DNA of 64,000 nucleotides from Pseudomonas asplenii. GTDB lineage: Bacteria > Pseudomonadota > Gammaproteobacteria > Pseudomonadales > Pseudomonadaceae. The notes under the pieces are model-generated. The model saw only the letters and a program-made list of their open reading frames with translations. It had not been told where the DNA came from and made no database searches. This document shows, piece by piece, positions 8,754 through 19,200 of this stretch; positions within the stretch are counted from its first letter, which is position 1, and the number at the start of each line of letters is the position of its first letter. The stretch covers positions 77,078 through 141,077 of the forward strand of contig NZ_JSYZ01000009.1 in assembly GCF_001293465.1 (NCBI RefSeq), in the 5' to 3' direction. The position numbers and the translations under genes are program-made.

Positions 8754-9718
8754 TGAGCCAGGCGCCGATCAACCCGCATATCCTCGGCGAGGCGGCCGAC
8801 TGGCTGGTGCAGTTGCACTCCGGTACGGCGACGGCGGCCGATCGCCTGGCCATCGAACAGTGGCGCCAGCGCAGTGCCGAGCATGCCCAGGCCTGGCAAC
8901 GGGCCGAGGCGGTACTGGGCGACTTTCGCAACGTGCCGGCCGGGATCGTCAGGGACACCCTCAAGCGCGTCGAGCGCCAGCAGGGCCTTGGTCGTCGCCA
9001 GGTGCTGAACCGCATCGGCCTGTTACTGCTGGCCGCCCCCATCGGCGTGGCCTGGCAACGTGGCACTTGGGAGCAGTGGACCGCCGACCAGCGCACCGCC
9101 GTCGGCGAGCAGAAAACCCTGACCCTGGCCGATGGCAGCCAGGTGCTGCTCAATACCGACAGTTCACTGGATATCGCCTTCAGCAGCCAGGAACGTCGGC
9201 TGATCCTGCTGAGCGGCGAGATCCTGGTCAGCACCGCCCGCGACCCGGCGCCCACCCATCGCCCCTTCATCGTCGAGACCCCGCAGGGAACCGCGCGGGC
9301 ACTGGGCACCCGTTTCAACGTCAGGATCGACGGGCAGCGCAGCGAGGTTGCGGTGCTCGAAGGAGCGGTGGAATTGAAGACCCAGGTCGGCGGGCCCGGT
9401 TCGACGTTGCAGGTCGGGCAACGGGCAGGCCTGCAGCACAGCCGTATCGAACCGCTGGAGAACTTCGATATCGCCAGCCTCACCTGGGACCGCGGCATGC
9501 TGCTGGCGCGCAACATGCGCCTGGCGCAGGTGCTGCAGGAACTGGGGCGTTACCGGCCAGGCGTATTGCGCTGCCAGTCGGCGGTGGCCGAGTTGCGGGT
9601 ATCCGGGGCATTTTCGCTGAAGGACACCGATTCGAGCCTGCAATTGCTGCAGAACACCCTGCCCTTGAAGGTCAGCCGGTTGACCCGGTACTGGGTGTCG
9701 GTCGAGGGCCGGGCCTGA
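8753..9718 (+). CDS. FecR-like anti-sigma/sigma regulator
   Basis: A 321-residue single-pass inner-membrane regulator. The N-terminal cytoplasmic DUF4880-type region spans about residues 1-80. One hydrophobic segment (IGLLLLAAPIGVAW) lies near residues 89-102. The periplasmic FecR domain contains LSGEILVSTA and TARALGTRFNVR. The C terminus resembles the STN-interacting domain that contacts the receptor's signalling domain. The start overlaps the sigma-factor stop by one base, implying translational coupling and balanced amounts of the two proteins. It should hold the upstream sigma factor in check and release or activate it when the downstream receptor signals. Confidence 0.88.
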   Translation: MSQAPINPHILGEAADWLVQLHSGTATAADRLAIEQWRQRSAEHAQAWQRAEAVLGDFRNVPAGIVRDTLKRVERQQGLGRRQVLNRIGLLLLAAPIGVAWQRGTWEQWTADQRTAVGEQKTLTLADGSQVLLNTDSSLDIAFSSQERRLILLSGEILVSTARDPAPTHRPFIVETPQGTARALGTRFNVRIDGQRSEVAVLEGAVELKTQVGGPGSTLQVGQRAGLQHSRIEPLENFDIASLTWDRGMLLARNMRLAQVLQELGRYRPGVLRCQSAVAELRVSGAFSLKDTDSSLQLLQNTLPLKVSRLTRYWVSVEGRA

Positions 9719-9850
9719 TCTGTAGAGTCCCTTCGCGGACAGAACACCGCTCCTCCCCAGAAAAAATCTCCCCTGAACTGATACCTTTTCCACTCTCGTC
9801 CGGTGTGTGGATAACCCCTTGCGTTTCCACGCTTCCGACAGGACTGTTCG

Positions 9851-12283
9851 ATGACCTCCAGGCACCACCCGCTGACACCCCGCCTGCCGCTGCAGGCGCT
9901 GACCCTGGCCCTCGGCCTGACGCTCGGTGTCACCCTGCCCTCCGCCAGCCACGCCGCTGAAGTCGCCGCCGAAAATACCGTGCGCCCCTACGCCATCGCC
10001 CCCGGCCCACTGCACCAGGTGCTGGCGCAGTTCGCCGTCAGCGCCGGCGTGCCGCTGTCGTTCGACCCGGCGCTGCTGGGCAACCGCCAGAGCCCCGGAC
10101 TCAACGGCAGCTACGGCGTGCTCGAAGGCTTCCAGCACCTGCTGCAAGGCAGCGGCTTCGATCTGATCAGCAGCGGCGGCAACGGCTACACCCTCGCTCC
10201 CCATGTCGAGGCCAATGGCGCCCTGGAACTGGGGGCGACCAACATCAGCGGCCAGTCCGCCGAAGACGCCGATATCTACAGCGGTGGCCAGGTGGCCCGC
10301 AGCGCCCGCCTGGGGATGCTCGGCACCCAGTCGGTGCAGGACGTGCCCTTCAGCGTCACCAGCTACACCGCGCAGACCCTGCGTGACCAACAGGCACAGA
10401 CCGTCGGCGATGTGCTGCTCAACGACGCCTCGGTGCGTCAGTCCGCAGGCTTCGGCAACTTCTCCCAGGTGTTCATGATCCGCGGCCTGCCGCTCAACGG
10501 CGACGATATCTCCTATAACGGCCTGTACGGCGTTCTGCCCCGGCAGATCATCGCCACCGAAGCGCTGGAACGGGTCGAACTGTTCAAGGGCCCGAACGCT
10601 TTCATCAATGGCGTCACCCCCGGAGGTAGCGGTATCGGCGGCGGGGTCAACCTGCAGCCCAAACGCGCCGGGGACACCCCGACCCGCAGCGTCACCCTCG
10701 ATGCCGGCGGCTCGGGGCGTGCCGGTGCGCATGTCGACCTGGGCCAGCGCTTCGGTGAGGACAACCGTTTCGGCGCACGCCTGAACCTGTTGCAACGCGA
10801 GGGCGATTCCGGGATCGACGACGAAGACCGACGCTCGACCCTCGCCACCCTCGGCCTGGACTATCGCGGCGAACGCCTGCGGCTGTCGGCGGATATCGGC
10901 TACCAGAAGCAGGTGATCAATCAGGGCCGGCCGGTGATCTACCTCGACTCCAGCCTGAACAAGGTACCCCACGCGCCGTCGGCCAAGGACAACTACGCCC
11001 AGTCCTGGAGTTATTCACAATTGGAAGACACCTTCGGCATGGCCCGTGCCGAATATGACTTCAACGACAACTGGACCGGCTACGTCGCCGGTGGCGCCAA
11101 GTACACCCGGGAGAACGGCGTGTACTCCTCGCTGACCCTCACCGACACCGCCGGCAACGCCCGCGGCGGTATGCTCTACGCGCCCCACACCGAGGACAAC
11201 CGGAGCCTGATGGCCGGGCTCAACGGCCGCGTGCAGACCGGCCCGGTCAGTCATCAACTGAGCTTCGGCCTGGCCGGGATGTGGGGTGAACAACGCTCGG
11301 CCTATGAGAACATCGCCAGCGCCGGGCGCTACTACAACAACATCTACGATGCGGTGCCGCGTCCACGGCCGGTGGCGACCTCATTCGGCAGCGACATCCA
11401 CGATCCGCGGGTGGTCGGCAGGAACCAGATCCGCAGCACGGCGGTGGCCGACACCCTGGGTTTTCTCGATGACCGCGTGCTGTTGACCGTCGGGGCGCGC
11501 CGCCAGTCCATCGTGGTCAATGGCTGGAACACCGTCACCGGCGTGCATAACGCCAGCTACGACGAGTCGATCACGACACCGGTCTATGGGCTGGTGATCA
11601 AACCCTGGGAACATGTGTCGTTCTACGCCAACCGTATCGAAGGCCTGGCCAAGGGGCCGTCAGCCCCCACTACCGCGATCAACAGCACCGAGACCTTTGC
11701 GCCGGTGCGCAGCAAACAGGTCGAGGCAGGTGTGCGCCTGGACATGGACAGCTACGGTGGCAGCCTCGGCGTCTATCGCATCGAACAGCCGTCCAGCTAC
11801 ACCGGTTCCGACCGGATCTTCCGGGTCGAGGGTGAGCAGATCAACAAGGGCGTCGAACTGAACCTGTTCGGCGAACCGCTGCCGGGCCTGCGCCTGCTGG
11901 GCGGTGCAACGGTGATGAAAACCGAGCTGACCGGCACCCTCAACGGCACCAACGATGGCAACCGCGCGATCGGCGTGCCGAGCTTCCAGTTCAACCTGGG
12001 CGCCGACTGGGACGTACCGGGTATCGAGGGCGCGGCTCTGAGCGCACGGATGCTGCGCACCGGCGGGCAGTATGCGAACGCCAGCAACACACTGAGCCTG
12101 CCGAGCTGGAACCGTTTCGACCTGGGCTCGCGCTATCGCTTCAAGCTGGATGAGAAGGAAGTCACCCTGCGGGCCAACCTGGAGAACGTGGCCAATACCG
12201 CCTACTGGGCTTCGGCCAACGGCGGGTACCTGACCCAGGGGACGCCGCGAACCCTGAAAGTCTCGGCGACGGTGGATTTCTGA
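9851..12283 (+). CDS. TonB-dependent siderophore receptor with signalling (STN) domain
   Basis: An 810-residue outer-membrane receptor. It has a signal peptide ending near SHAAE, then an STN secretin/TonB signalling domain at about residues 45-115. The plug contains VQDVPFSVTSYTAQTL and GGSGIGGGVNLQPKR, and the 22-strand barrel ends in the terminal Phe needed for BAM insertion. It is about the length of FpvA/FiuA-type transducing receptors. A separate 132-base gap from fecR probably carries the promoter read by the upstream sigma factor. The plug and barrel look closer to ferrichrome- or hydroxamate-type receptors than to FpvA, but the ligand is a guess. An ACAGGAC ribosome-binding site precedes the ATG. 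Confidence 0.88.
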   Translation: MTSRHHPLTPRLPLQALTLALGLTLGVTLPSASHAAEVAAENTVRPYAIAPGPLHQVLAQFAVSAGVPLSFDPALLGNRQSPGLNGSYGVLEGFQHLLQGSGFDLISSGGNGYTLAPHVEANGALELGATNISGQSAEDADIYSGGQVARSARLGMLGTQSVQDVPFSVTSYTAQTLRDQQAQTVGDVLLNDASVRQSAGFGNFSQVFMIRGLPLNGDDISYNGLYGVLPRQIIATEALERVELFKGPNAFINGVTPGGSGIGGGVNLQPKRAGDTPTRSVTLDAGGSGRAGAHVDLGQRFGEDNRFGARLNLLQREGDSGIDDEDRRSTLATLGLDYRGERLRLSADIGYQKQVINQGRPVIYLDSSLNKVPHAPSAKDNYAQSWSYSQLEDTFGMARAEYDFNDNWTGYVAGGAKYTRENGVYSSLTLTDTAGNARGGMLYAPHTEDNRSLMAGLNGRVQTGPVSHQLSFGLAGMWGEQRSAYENIASAGRYYNNIYDAVPRPRPVATSFGSDIHDPRVVGRNQIRSTAVADTLGFLDDRVLLTVGARRQSIVVNGWNTVTGVHNASYDESITTPVYGLVIKPWEHVSFYANRIEGLAKGPSAPTTAINSTETFAPVRSKQVEAGVRLDMDSYGGSLGVYRIEQPSSYTGSDRIFRVEGEQINKGVELNLFGEPLPGLRLLGGATVMKTELTGTLNGTNDGNRAIGVPSFQFNLGADWDVPGIEGAALSARMLRTGGQYANASNTLSLPSWNRFDLGSRYRFKLDEKEVTLRANLENVANTAYWASANGGYLTQGTPRTLKVSATVDF

Positions 12284-12301
12284 TCGACCGCGGCGCCTGC
12301 T

Positions 12302-12389
12302 TCGCGGATAAATCCGGCTCTCACATGTCTGTGTCATGCACAATATTGAAAACTGTGCCTGAACCTGTGGGAGCCGGATTCATCCGCGA
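12302..12389. repeat. REP-type inverted pair
   Basis: Two 23-base arms (12302-12324 and 12367-12389) are near-perfect inverted copies, with two mismatches and a core close to GAGCCGGATTCATCCGCGA. They flank a 42-base spacer between the convergent receptor and MscS genes. This matches Pseudomonas REP doublets, which sit between genes and can act as bidirectional terminators or protect the 3' ends of transcripts. Confidence 0.8.
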
Positions 12390-12407
12390 AAGCGATATCC
12401 CTCTCCC

Positions 12408-13871
12408 CTAAAGTCCACGGCTACGCAGCCACTGCATGAACCCACGCTTGACCTCCGGCTTGGGCACCTCGCGGGTAAAGTTCTGCGCCGCATGCAGGCG
12501 GTGATCGAGCAGGCTGCGCATCGCCTCGCCGATATCATGCCGGGCATCCAGGCACGGCTTGAGGTATTCCTTCTCGATCCGGTACAGCAGGCAATCGGTC
12601 TTGGCCGTAAAGTCCGCCGGCATCCCCTGCTCGGCGAGGATCCCGGCTTCGCCGATCACCTCCCCCGGCCCCATCCGCGCCGCCTCCACGGGCTTGTCGC
12701 CGCGCAACAGCGTCACCGACACCACGCCCGACTCGATAATGAACAGATGGTCGCTGACCTCGCCCCGCGGCAGGATCACGCTGCCCGCGCGAAACAGCTG
12801 CGGGACCATGTTCTGGCTGAAGGTCTCCTTCTCCTCGGAACGCAGCGTCGAGAAGATCGGCGAACTTTCCAGCAGCGCCCGCGGGCGCGACGTCGAACTC
12901 GGCAAGGCACTCTCCACCGTGGACAGCAGGCTTACCCCCGACGCCTGCAAATGGCGGAACGCCAGGTCGAACAGCTGATTGCGCACCTCGCGCTTGAGCC
13001 CCATGGCGCTGACGAAACCGCTGATTTCGTATTCGACGCCCGTCGCACTGGAACTCTTGAGCGCCACGCTCGGCGCCGGCGTCGTCAACAGCGCCCGACA
13101 ACCGAGCACCGCCCGCTCCAGGGCGTCGATCACCACATGGGGCCGCACATGCGGGCTGACCTGCAGGCTGATGGCCAGGCCGTGTACATCGCTGGGCCGG
13201 CTGAAGTTGATGATCCGCGCTTTCGCCGCCAGGGAGTTGGGCACCACCGCCAGGCTGCCCTGGGAGGTCTGCAGGCGGGTGGCACGCCAGTCGATATCGA
13301 CCACCCGACCCTCGGTGCCGTCGATGGAGATCCAGTCATCGACCTGGTAGGGCTTGGTGGTGTTGAGCACGATGCCGGAAAACACGTCGCTGAGGGTGCT
13401 CTGCAACGCCAGGCCGACGATGATCGCGAACGCCCCGGAGGTCGCCAGCACGCCCTTGACCGGCAGATCGAGCACATAGGCCGCCGCCGCGATGATCGCG
13501 ATCAGGAAGATGATCGCCCCCAGCACGTCCTGCAGCAGTCGCCCGGCATGCCCGACCCGCTGCATCATCACCGTGCCGACCAGTACCGTCAGGGTCCGTG
13601 CACCGAACAGCCACCAGCCGATCTGCAGGCCGGTGGCGGCCAGGTGCCGGGAGATATCCTCGGGCCAGGGCGCGATCTGCATCGGATTCATGCCTTCGTT
13701 GAACAGCACCAGGCTGTACAGCGAAAACACGGTCAGGCGCACCACCAGCTTCCAGTTGCTGCTGCGCGTGCCGAGCAGGCGCCACAGCAGCAGGTCGATC
13801 ACCAGCAGGAACAGCGCGCACAGCAGCGGGTGTTCGGACAGCAGGGGGTGTTGGGTGAACAGGTCAGGCAT
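12408..13871 (-). CDS. MscS-family channel with C-terminal cyclic-nucleotide-binding domain
   Basis: A 487-residue membrane protein. It has several N-terminal hydrophobic segments, then the MscS pore and beta domain (glycine/alanine-rich TSGAFAIIVGLALQSTLSDV, then DDWISIDGTEGRVVDIDWR), and a C-terminal cNMP-binding fold with GEVSDHLFIIESGVVSV and GEVIGEAGIL. This is the MscS-CNBD architecture, in which a nucleotide may gate or tune a mechanosensitive pore. The open frame reaches 13928, but the ATG at 13871 has a GGAG site and gives a natural N terminus. It lies 77 bases downstream of the pirin gene on the same strand and may be co-transcribed. The nucleotide ligand is unknown. Confidence 0.87.
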   Translation of the reverse strand: MPDLFTQHPLLSEHPLLCALFLLVIDLLLWRLLGTRSSNWKLVVRLTVFSLYSLVLFNEGMNPMQIAPWPEDISRHLAATGLQIGWWLFGARTLTVLVGTVMMQRVGHAGRLLQDVLGAIIFLIAIIAAAAYVLDLPVKGVLATSGAFAIIVGLALQSTLSDVFSGIVLNTTKPYQVDDWISIDGTEGRVVDIDWRATRLQTSQGSLAVVPNSLAAKARIINFSRPSDVHGLAISLQVSPHVRPHVVIDALERAVLGCRALLTTPAPSVALKSSSATGVEYEISGFVSAMGLKREVRNQLFDLAFRHLQASGVSLLSTVESALPSSTSRPRALLESSPIFSTLRSEEKETFSQNMVPQLFRAGSVILPRGEVSDHLFIIESGVVSVTLLRGDKPVEAARMGPGEVIGEAGILAEQGMPADFTAKTDCLLYRIEKEYLKPCLDARHDIGEAMRSLLDHRLHAAQNFTREVPKPEVKRGFMQWLRSRGL

Positions 13872-13948
13872 CGCACGGCTCCGGAAACAGCTGGACAGCT
13901 GCAGGTGCCAAGGATAGCCCGCTTTCACCCACGGCTCACAGCCTGCCT

Positions 13949-14815
13949 TCAGTCATCCATGCGGCCGAAACGACCGCTGTGGAAATCGACGAAGGCCTGG
14001 TGGATTTCCGCCTCGGTGTTCATCACGAACGGGCCGTGGCCGACGATCGGTTCGTCGATCGGCTCGCCGCTGAGCAACAGCAGCATGGCGTCGGCATCGG
14101 CCTGCAGTTGCAGGCGTTCGCCGGCCTGTTCGAGCACCACCAGTTGCCCGGCGCCCGCCTGCGCCTCGCCGTTGACCTGCACACTGCCGCGCAGCAGCAC
14201 CAGCACCGTGTTGTGGCCGGCGTGCAGGTCGAGGTTCAGCACCTTGCCGCCCGCCAGGCGAATGTCCCAGACATCGATCGGCGTGAAGGTCCGTGCCGGG
14301 CCGCGCTGGCCGTCGAACTCACCGGCGATCAGACGCAGGCGACCGGCACCGTCCCTGAGGGCGATGTTCGGAATGTCGCGGTCGAGGATGCCCTGGTAGC
14401 CGGCCGGTGCCGACTTGTCGCGCGCCGGCAGGTTGACCCAGAGCTGGACCATTTCCAGCCGGCCGCCACGGCGGGCAAAGGCTTCGGAATGGAACTCCTC
14501 GTGAATGATCCCCGCCGCCGCGGTCATCCATTGCACGTCGCCCGGCCCGATGATGCCGCCGGCACCGGTGGAATCGCGGTGCTCGACTTCGCCGTCATAG
14601 ACGATGGTCACGGTTTCGAAACCGCGGTGGGGGTGCTGACCGACGCCGCGACGTTCGGTGGTCGGGGTGAATTCGGCCGGGCCCGCGTGATCGAGCATCA
14701 GGAACGGACTGATCTTCTGGCCGAGGCCATCGTAGGAAAACAGGGTGCGCACCGGAAAACCGTCGCCGACCCAGTGGCCACGCGGGCTGGTGTAAATACC
14801 AAGAATCTTTTTCAT
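13949..14815 (-). CDS. Pirin family protein
   Basis: A 288-residue bicupin. The N-terminal cupin contains HPHRGFETVTIVYDGEVEHRD, carrying the His-x-His...Glu metal ligands, and GDVQWMTAAAGIIHEE; both are hallmark pirin segments. The C-terminal cupin is divergent. Pirins bind iron; some have quercetinase activity and others act as redox-responsive co-regulators. The frame extends nine codons upstream, but ATG 14815 follows a perfect GGAGG and gives the usual MKKILGIYTSPRGHWVGDGF-type start. It precedes the MscS gene and is divergent from the RND operon. Confidence 0.9.
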   Translation of the reverse strand: MKKILGIYTSPRGHWVGDGFPVRTLFSYDGLGQKISPFLMLDHAGPAEFTPTTERRGVGQHPHRGFETVTIVYDGEVEHRDSTGAGGIIGPGDVQWMTAAAGIIHEEFHSEAFARRGGRLEMVQLWVNLPARDKSAPAGYQGILDRDIPNIALRDGAGRLRLIAGEFDGQRGPARTFTPIDVWDIRLAGGKVLNLDLHAGHNTVLVLLRGSVQVNGEAQAGAGQLVVLEQAGERLQLQADADAMLLLLSGEPIDEPIVGHGPFVMNTEAEIHQAFVDFHSGRFGRMDD

Positions 14816-14997
14816 GGACGCCTCCATCAAGTCATGGGGCATAGCTTAGATTCGCCGCGTTTTTAGCGGTAGTCCGTAAAAATCAACCTCATCGTCCCAA
14901 CTATGGAACGATCGCAACCGCCGAACGCCAAGCCGGATCGGCACGGCCGCAACGCCTTGGGCTGCGCCATGGACAAGGCAAGGCTGGCCTTATTTAC

Positions 14998-15036
14998 ATT
15001 ACACTCATAATATATAAAATATTACACTCATAATAT
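14998..15036 (+). repeat. Tandem 16-base direct repeats, putative operator
   Basis: ATTACACTCATAATAT occurs twice, at 14998-15013 and 15021-15036, with a 23-base period, ending 24 bases before the RND membrane-fusion gene. The whole block is strikingly AT-rich within GC-rich DNA. The position suggests a promoter with regulator-binding repeats. No regulator gene is adjacent. Confidence 0.6.
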
Positions 15037-15060
15037 TTACTCCCACGATCGAGGTGCACC

Positions 15061-16200
15061 ATGCAGCCACCCATTCGCGACATCATGCTGGCCCGATGGT
15101 TTTCCCACCTCCCCGCGCTGGTGCTGCTGATCCTGCTCGGCGGCTGCAACAGCCAGGCCGACTCTCAGCTCGGCGCGGCCCCTCCACGGGTGGTGCTGGC
15201 CGCCCGGGTGGAGCCGGCCAACCAGCAGGACAATGCCTATACCGGCGTGGTTGCCGCACGTACCGAAAGCGACCTGGGCTTCCGGGTGAGTGGCAAGGTC
15301 ATGGAGCGCCGCGTCGATCCCGGCCAGCGTGTGCGCAAGGGCGATACCCTGCTGGTGCTGGATGTCCAGGACTTCGATCTGGCGCTCAAGGGCGCGAGGA
15401 ACCGTGTGGTCGCCGCCCAGGCGCAACTGCGCCAGCGCCGTGACGATGCCGAGCGCTATCAGCGCCTGGCTACCACCGGGGCCGTATCACGGCAGATCTT
15501 CGACCAGGCCGCGACCAACCTGCGGGTGGCCGAGGCGGAGATGGCCTCGGCCGACTCCGACGCCCGGCAGATCGAAAATCGCCGGACCTATTCGGTGCTC
15601 AGGGCAGACGGCGACGGGGTGATCACCGAGGTTCGCGTCGATCGCGGCCAAGTGGTCGCCGAGGGGCAGGTGGTCGCCCGTCTGGCCCAGGACGGTGCCC
15701 GCGAAGCCGTGATCAACCTGCCGGAAAACCAGCGCAACCTGGCCGCCAACCCGGCCCGGGCATTTCCCTTCGGTGCTCCGGAACAGGCGGTTGAGGCCCG
15801 TTTGCGCGAGCTCTCGGCAGCGGCTGATCCCAGCACCCGAACCTTTCGGGCCCGCTATGTGCTCGACGGCCAGGCCGAACGTTTCGCCATCGGCTCGACC
15901 ATCACCGTTCGCCTGTCCAGTGCCGCCGCCGAACAGACCCGCGTCCCCATCGGCGCCCTGCACGATCCCGGTACCGGCAGCGGAGTGTGGCTGATCGGCA
16001 ACGACAACCGGGTCAGCTTCGTCCCCGTACAGGTTGCCAGCCTCGGCCAGGAATACGCCGTGCTCGACGGCGGAGTCAGTCCCGGCCAACTGATCGTCGC
16101 CCTCGGCGCGCACCTGCTGCACCCCGCAGAGCAGGTGCGGGTCCCGGATGCCCAATCGCTGGCGCTGAACCGAGCATCCTCCCCGATACAGGATCACTGA
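15061..16200 (+). CDS. RND efflux membrane fusion lipoprotein
   Basis: A 379-residue periplasmic adaptor. The signal peptide ends in a lipobox (LLGGCNS), placing an N-acylated Cys near residue 29. It then has a barrel-sandwich hybrid (FRVSGKVMERRVDPGQRVRKGD), an alpha-hairpin rich in Ala/Gln/Arg at about residues 110-170, and the second lipoyl half (VITEVRVDRGQVVAEGQVVARL). It would join the next gene's RND pump to an outer-membrane channel encoded elsewhere, since none follows here. The ATG has a GAGGTG ribosome-binding site. The spacing to the pump gene is one base, so the two form an operon. The substrate is unknown. Confidence 0.9.
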   Translation: MQPPIRDIMLARWFSHLPALVLLILLGGCNSQADSQLGAAPPRVVLAARVEPANQQDNAYTGVVAARTESDLGFRVSGKVMERRVDPGQRVRKGDTLLVLDVQDFDLALKGARNRVVAAQAQLRQRRDDAERYQRLATTGAVSRQIFDQAATNLRVAEAEMASADSDARQIENRRTYSVLRADGDGVITEVRVDRGQVVAEGQVVARLAQDGAREAVINLPENQRNLAANPARAFPFGAPEQAVEARLRELSAAADPSTRTFRARYVLDGQAERFAIGSTITVRLSSAAAEQTRVPIGALHDPGTGSGVWLIGNDNRVSFVPVQVASLGQEYAVLDGGVSPGQLIVALGAHLLHPAEQVRVPDAQSLALNRASSPIQDH

Positions 16201-16201
16201 C

Positions 16202-19200
16202 ATGCGTGGCCTCAATCTCTCGCAACTGGCCGTTCGTCACGGTGCCGTGACGCTGTTTCTGATCCTCGCCATCATGGCCGCCGGCGTCTTCGCCTTCGGC
16301 AAGCTGGGCCGCTCGGAAGACCCCTCGTTCACGGTCAAGATCATGACCGTGACCGCCGCCTGGCCTGGCGCCACCGCCCGGGAAATGCAGGAGCAGGTGG
16401 CCGATCCCCTGGAGAAGCGCCTGCAGGAACTGGACTTCTATGATCGGGTCGAGACCATCGCCCAGCCCGGTTTCGTCTCGCTGAAAGTCAGCTTTCTCGA
16501 CTCCACGCCTCCCAGCCAGATCCAGGAGTTGTTCTACCAGGCCCGCAAGAAACTCGGCGACGAAGCGGCGAAGCTGCCCAAGGGAGTGGTCGGACCGCTC
16601 TTCAACGACGAGTATTCGGACGTCTACTTCGCCCTCTACGCCCTCGAAGCCCGCGATCTGCCGCACCGCCAGCAGGTGCGGATGGCCGAGGACCTGCGCC
16701 AGGCCCTGCTCGACCTGCCAGGGGTGAAGAAGGTCAATATTCTCGGCGAACAGGCCCAGCGGATCTTCGTGGAATTTTCCTACGAACGCCTGGCGACCCT
16801 GGGCGTCAAGCCGGAGCAGATCTTCGCCGCCCTCGCCGCGCAGAACGCTGTCACGCCTGCGGGCTTTGCCGAGACCGCCGGGGCCCGGGCCTATATCCGT
16901 GTCGACGGCGCCTTCGACAGCCTTGCCCTGATCGAGAACGTGCCGTTGGTGGCGAACGGCAAGGTACTGCGCATCGCCGATGTGGCCAGTGTGACCCGGG
17001 GCTATGAAGACCCGCCCGGCTATCGGATTCGCCACCAGGGTGACCCGGCCCTGATGCTCGGCGTGATCATGGAGAAACACTGGAACGGCCTGGAGCTGGA
17101 CAAGTCCCTGCAGGCCGAGGAAGCCCGGATCAAGGCCGAACTGCCCTTGGGCGTGCGCTTCGACAAGGTCTCCGACCAGGCGAAGAACATCCGCCTGGCA
17201 GTGAATGAGTTCATGTTGAAGTTCTTCGTCGCCCTTGCCGTGGTGATGCTGATCAGCCTGCTGGCCCTGGGTTTCCGGGTAGGCCTGGTGGTGGCCGCCG
17301 CCGTGCCGCTGACGCTGTCGATCGTCTTCGTGGTCATGCTGCTGACCGGCCGCGAGTTCGACCGGATCACCCTCGGTGCCCTGATCATCTCGCTCGGCCT
17401 GCTGGTGGACGACGCGATCATCGCCATCGAGATGATGGTGGTGAAGCTCGAGGAAGGCTTCGACCGCCTGCATGCCGCGACCTTTGCCTGGAGTTCGACC
17501 GCCGCGCCGATGCTGACCGGGACCCTGGTGACCATCATCGGCTTCCTGCCGGTGGGCTTCGCCCGCTCCGGTGCCGGCGAATACGCCGGCAACATCTTCT
17601 GGATCGTCGGCTTCGCGCTCATCGCCTCGTGGCTGGTGGCAGTGGTCTTCACGCCCTACCTGGGGGTCAAACTGCTGCCGGCCATCAAGCCGCTGACCGG
17701 CGGTCACGAGGCTTTGTACGACGGCCGCTGGTATCGGCACCTGCGTGTCCTGGTGGAACATTGCGTGCGCCATCGCTGGCGGGTTACCGCGCTGGTGGTG
17801 AGCGCCTTTGTCCTCTGCGGACTGGGCATGGGCGTGGTGAAAAAGCAGTTCTTCCCCAACTCCGATCGTTCGGAGCTGATCCTTGAGGTCTATCTGCCGC
17901 CGGGCAGCGCCTTCAAGAGTACCGAAGCGGTCACCGCCCAGGTGGAGAAGGCCCTGCTGGCCGAACCGGAAACCCTGCTGGTGGACAGTTACGTCGGGGG
18001 TGGTGCGCCGCGCTTCTTCCTGTCGCTGAACCCCGAGTTGCCGGATCCGGCCTTTGCCAAGCTCATCGTGCAGACCGCCGATGCCCATGCCAGAGAGACG
18101 CTGAAACGGAAGATGCGCGAACGGATTGCCGCCGGGGCCTTTCCTTCGGCACGGGTACGGGTCACTCAATTGGTGTTCGGCCCGCCGGTCCCCTTCCCGG
18201 TGGTGTTCCGGGTCTCGGGACCCGATATCGAGGTGCTGCGTGGCGTGACCGAACAGGTCAGGCAGGTCGTGGCAGCGAACCGGCTGACCCGCGATACCTT
18301 CGTCGACTGGGGCGAGCGCACCAGCGCCTATCGCCTGGTGCTGGATCAGGACCGCCTGCGCCTGCTGGGTTTCACTCCGGACCAGGTGAAATCACAGCTC
18401 AACGCCCTGCTGCGCGGCAACCCGATCACCGAAGTACGTGAAGGCACGCGAGTGGTGTCGGTGGTGGCGCGTTCGCGCGGCGACCAGCGCGAAGACCTCG
18501 GCAACCTGGCCAACATGACCCTGACCAACAGTGCCGGCGAGTCGCTGCCGCTGTCACAGGTCGGGCATTTCCAGGCGGTGATGGAAGACCCGATTCTCAA
18601 GCGGCGCAACCGCGCCAGCACCTTCGAGGTGCGCGCCGATATCGTCGATGGCAGCCAGCCGCCGGACGTCGAACTGGCGGTATGGGCCGACCTGCAGCCG
18701 CTGCTGGCGAAACTGCCGGCCGGCTACAAGGTGGTGATCGCCGGACCCGTGGAAGAAAGCGTAAAGGCCAACGTGGCCCTGGCGGCCCTGTTCCCGATCA
18801 TGATCCTGCTGACCCTGCTGGTGATCATGTTCCAGGTGCGCTCGTTCGGCGTGATGTTCATGGTCTTCGCCACGGCGCCCCTGGGGCTGATCGGAGCAAT
18901 GCCGGCGCTGTTGCTGTTCAACCAGCCGTTCGGCTTCAACGCCATCCTCGGATTGATCGGGATTGGCGGGATCCTGATGCGCAACACCCTGATCTTCACC
19001 GACCAGATCCGCCAGAACCGGGAACAGGGCATGGCGATCAACGAGGCGATCGTCGAGGCCACGGTGCGCCGGACGCGGCCGGTGGTACTCACCGCGCTGG
19101 CAGCGGCCCTGGCATTCATCCCGCTGACACTCTCGGTGTTCTGGTCGTCGCTGGCCTACGTGCTGATCGGTGGCGTGCTGGTGGGCACCCTGCTGACCCT

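Noticed and set aside
14970-15010. Short ATG frame (13 codons) before the RND operon, considered as a leader peptide or remnant of a regulator
   Set aside because: Too short and without a clear ribosome-binding site; it ends inside the direct repeats and has no similarity I recognise.
14998-15036. Direct repeats considered as a minimal CRISPR or iteron array
   Set aside because: Only two copies, a 7-base spacer, no cas or replication genes; a promoter operator is more plausible.
16076-18169. 697-codon minus-strand frame opposite the RND pump
   Set aside because: His/Gln/Gly-rich shadow of a well-supported RND transporter; no ribosome-binding site or domain.
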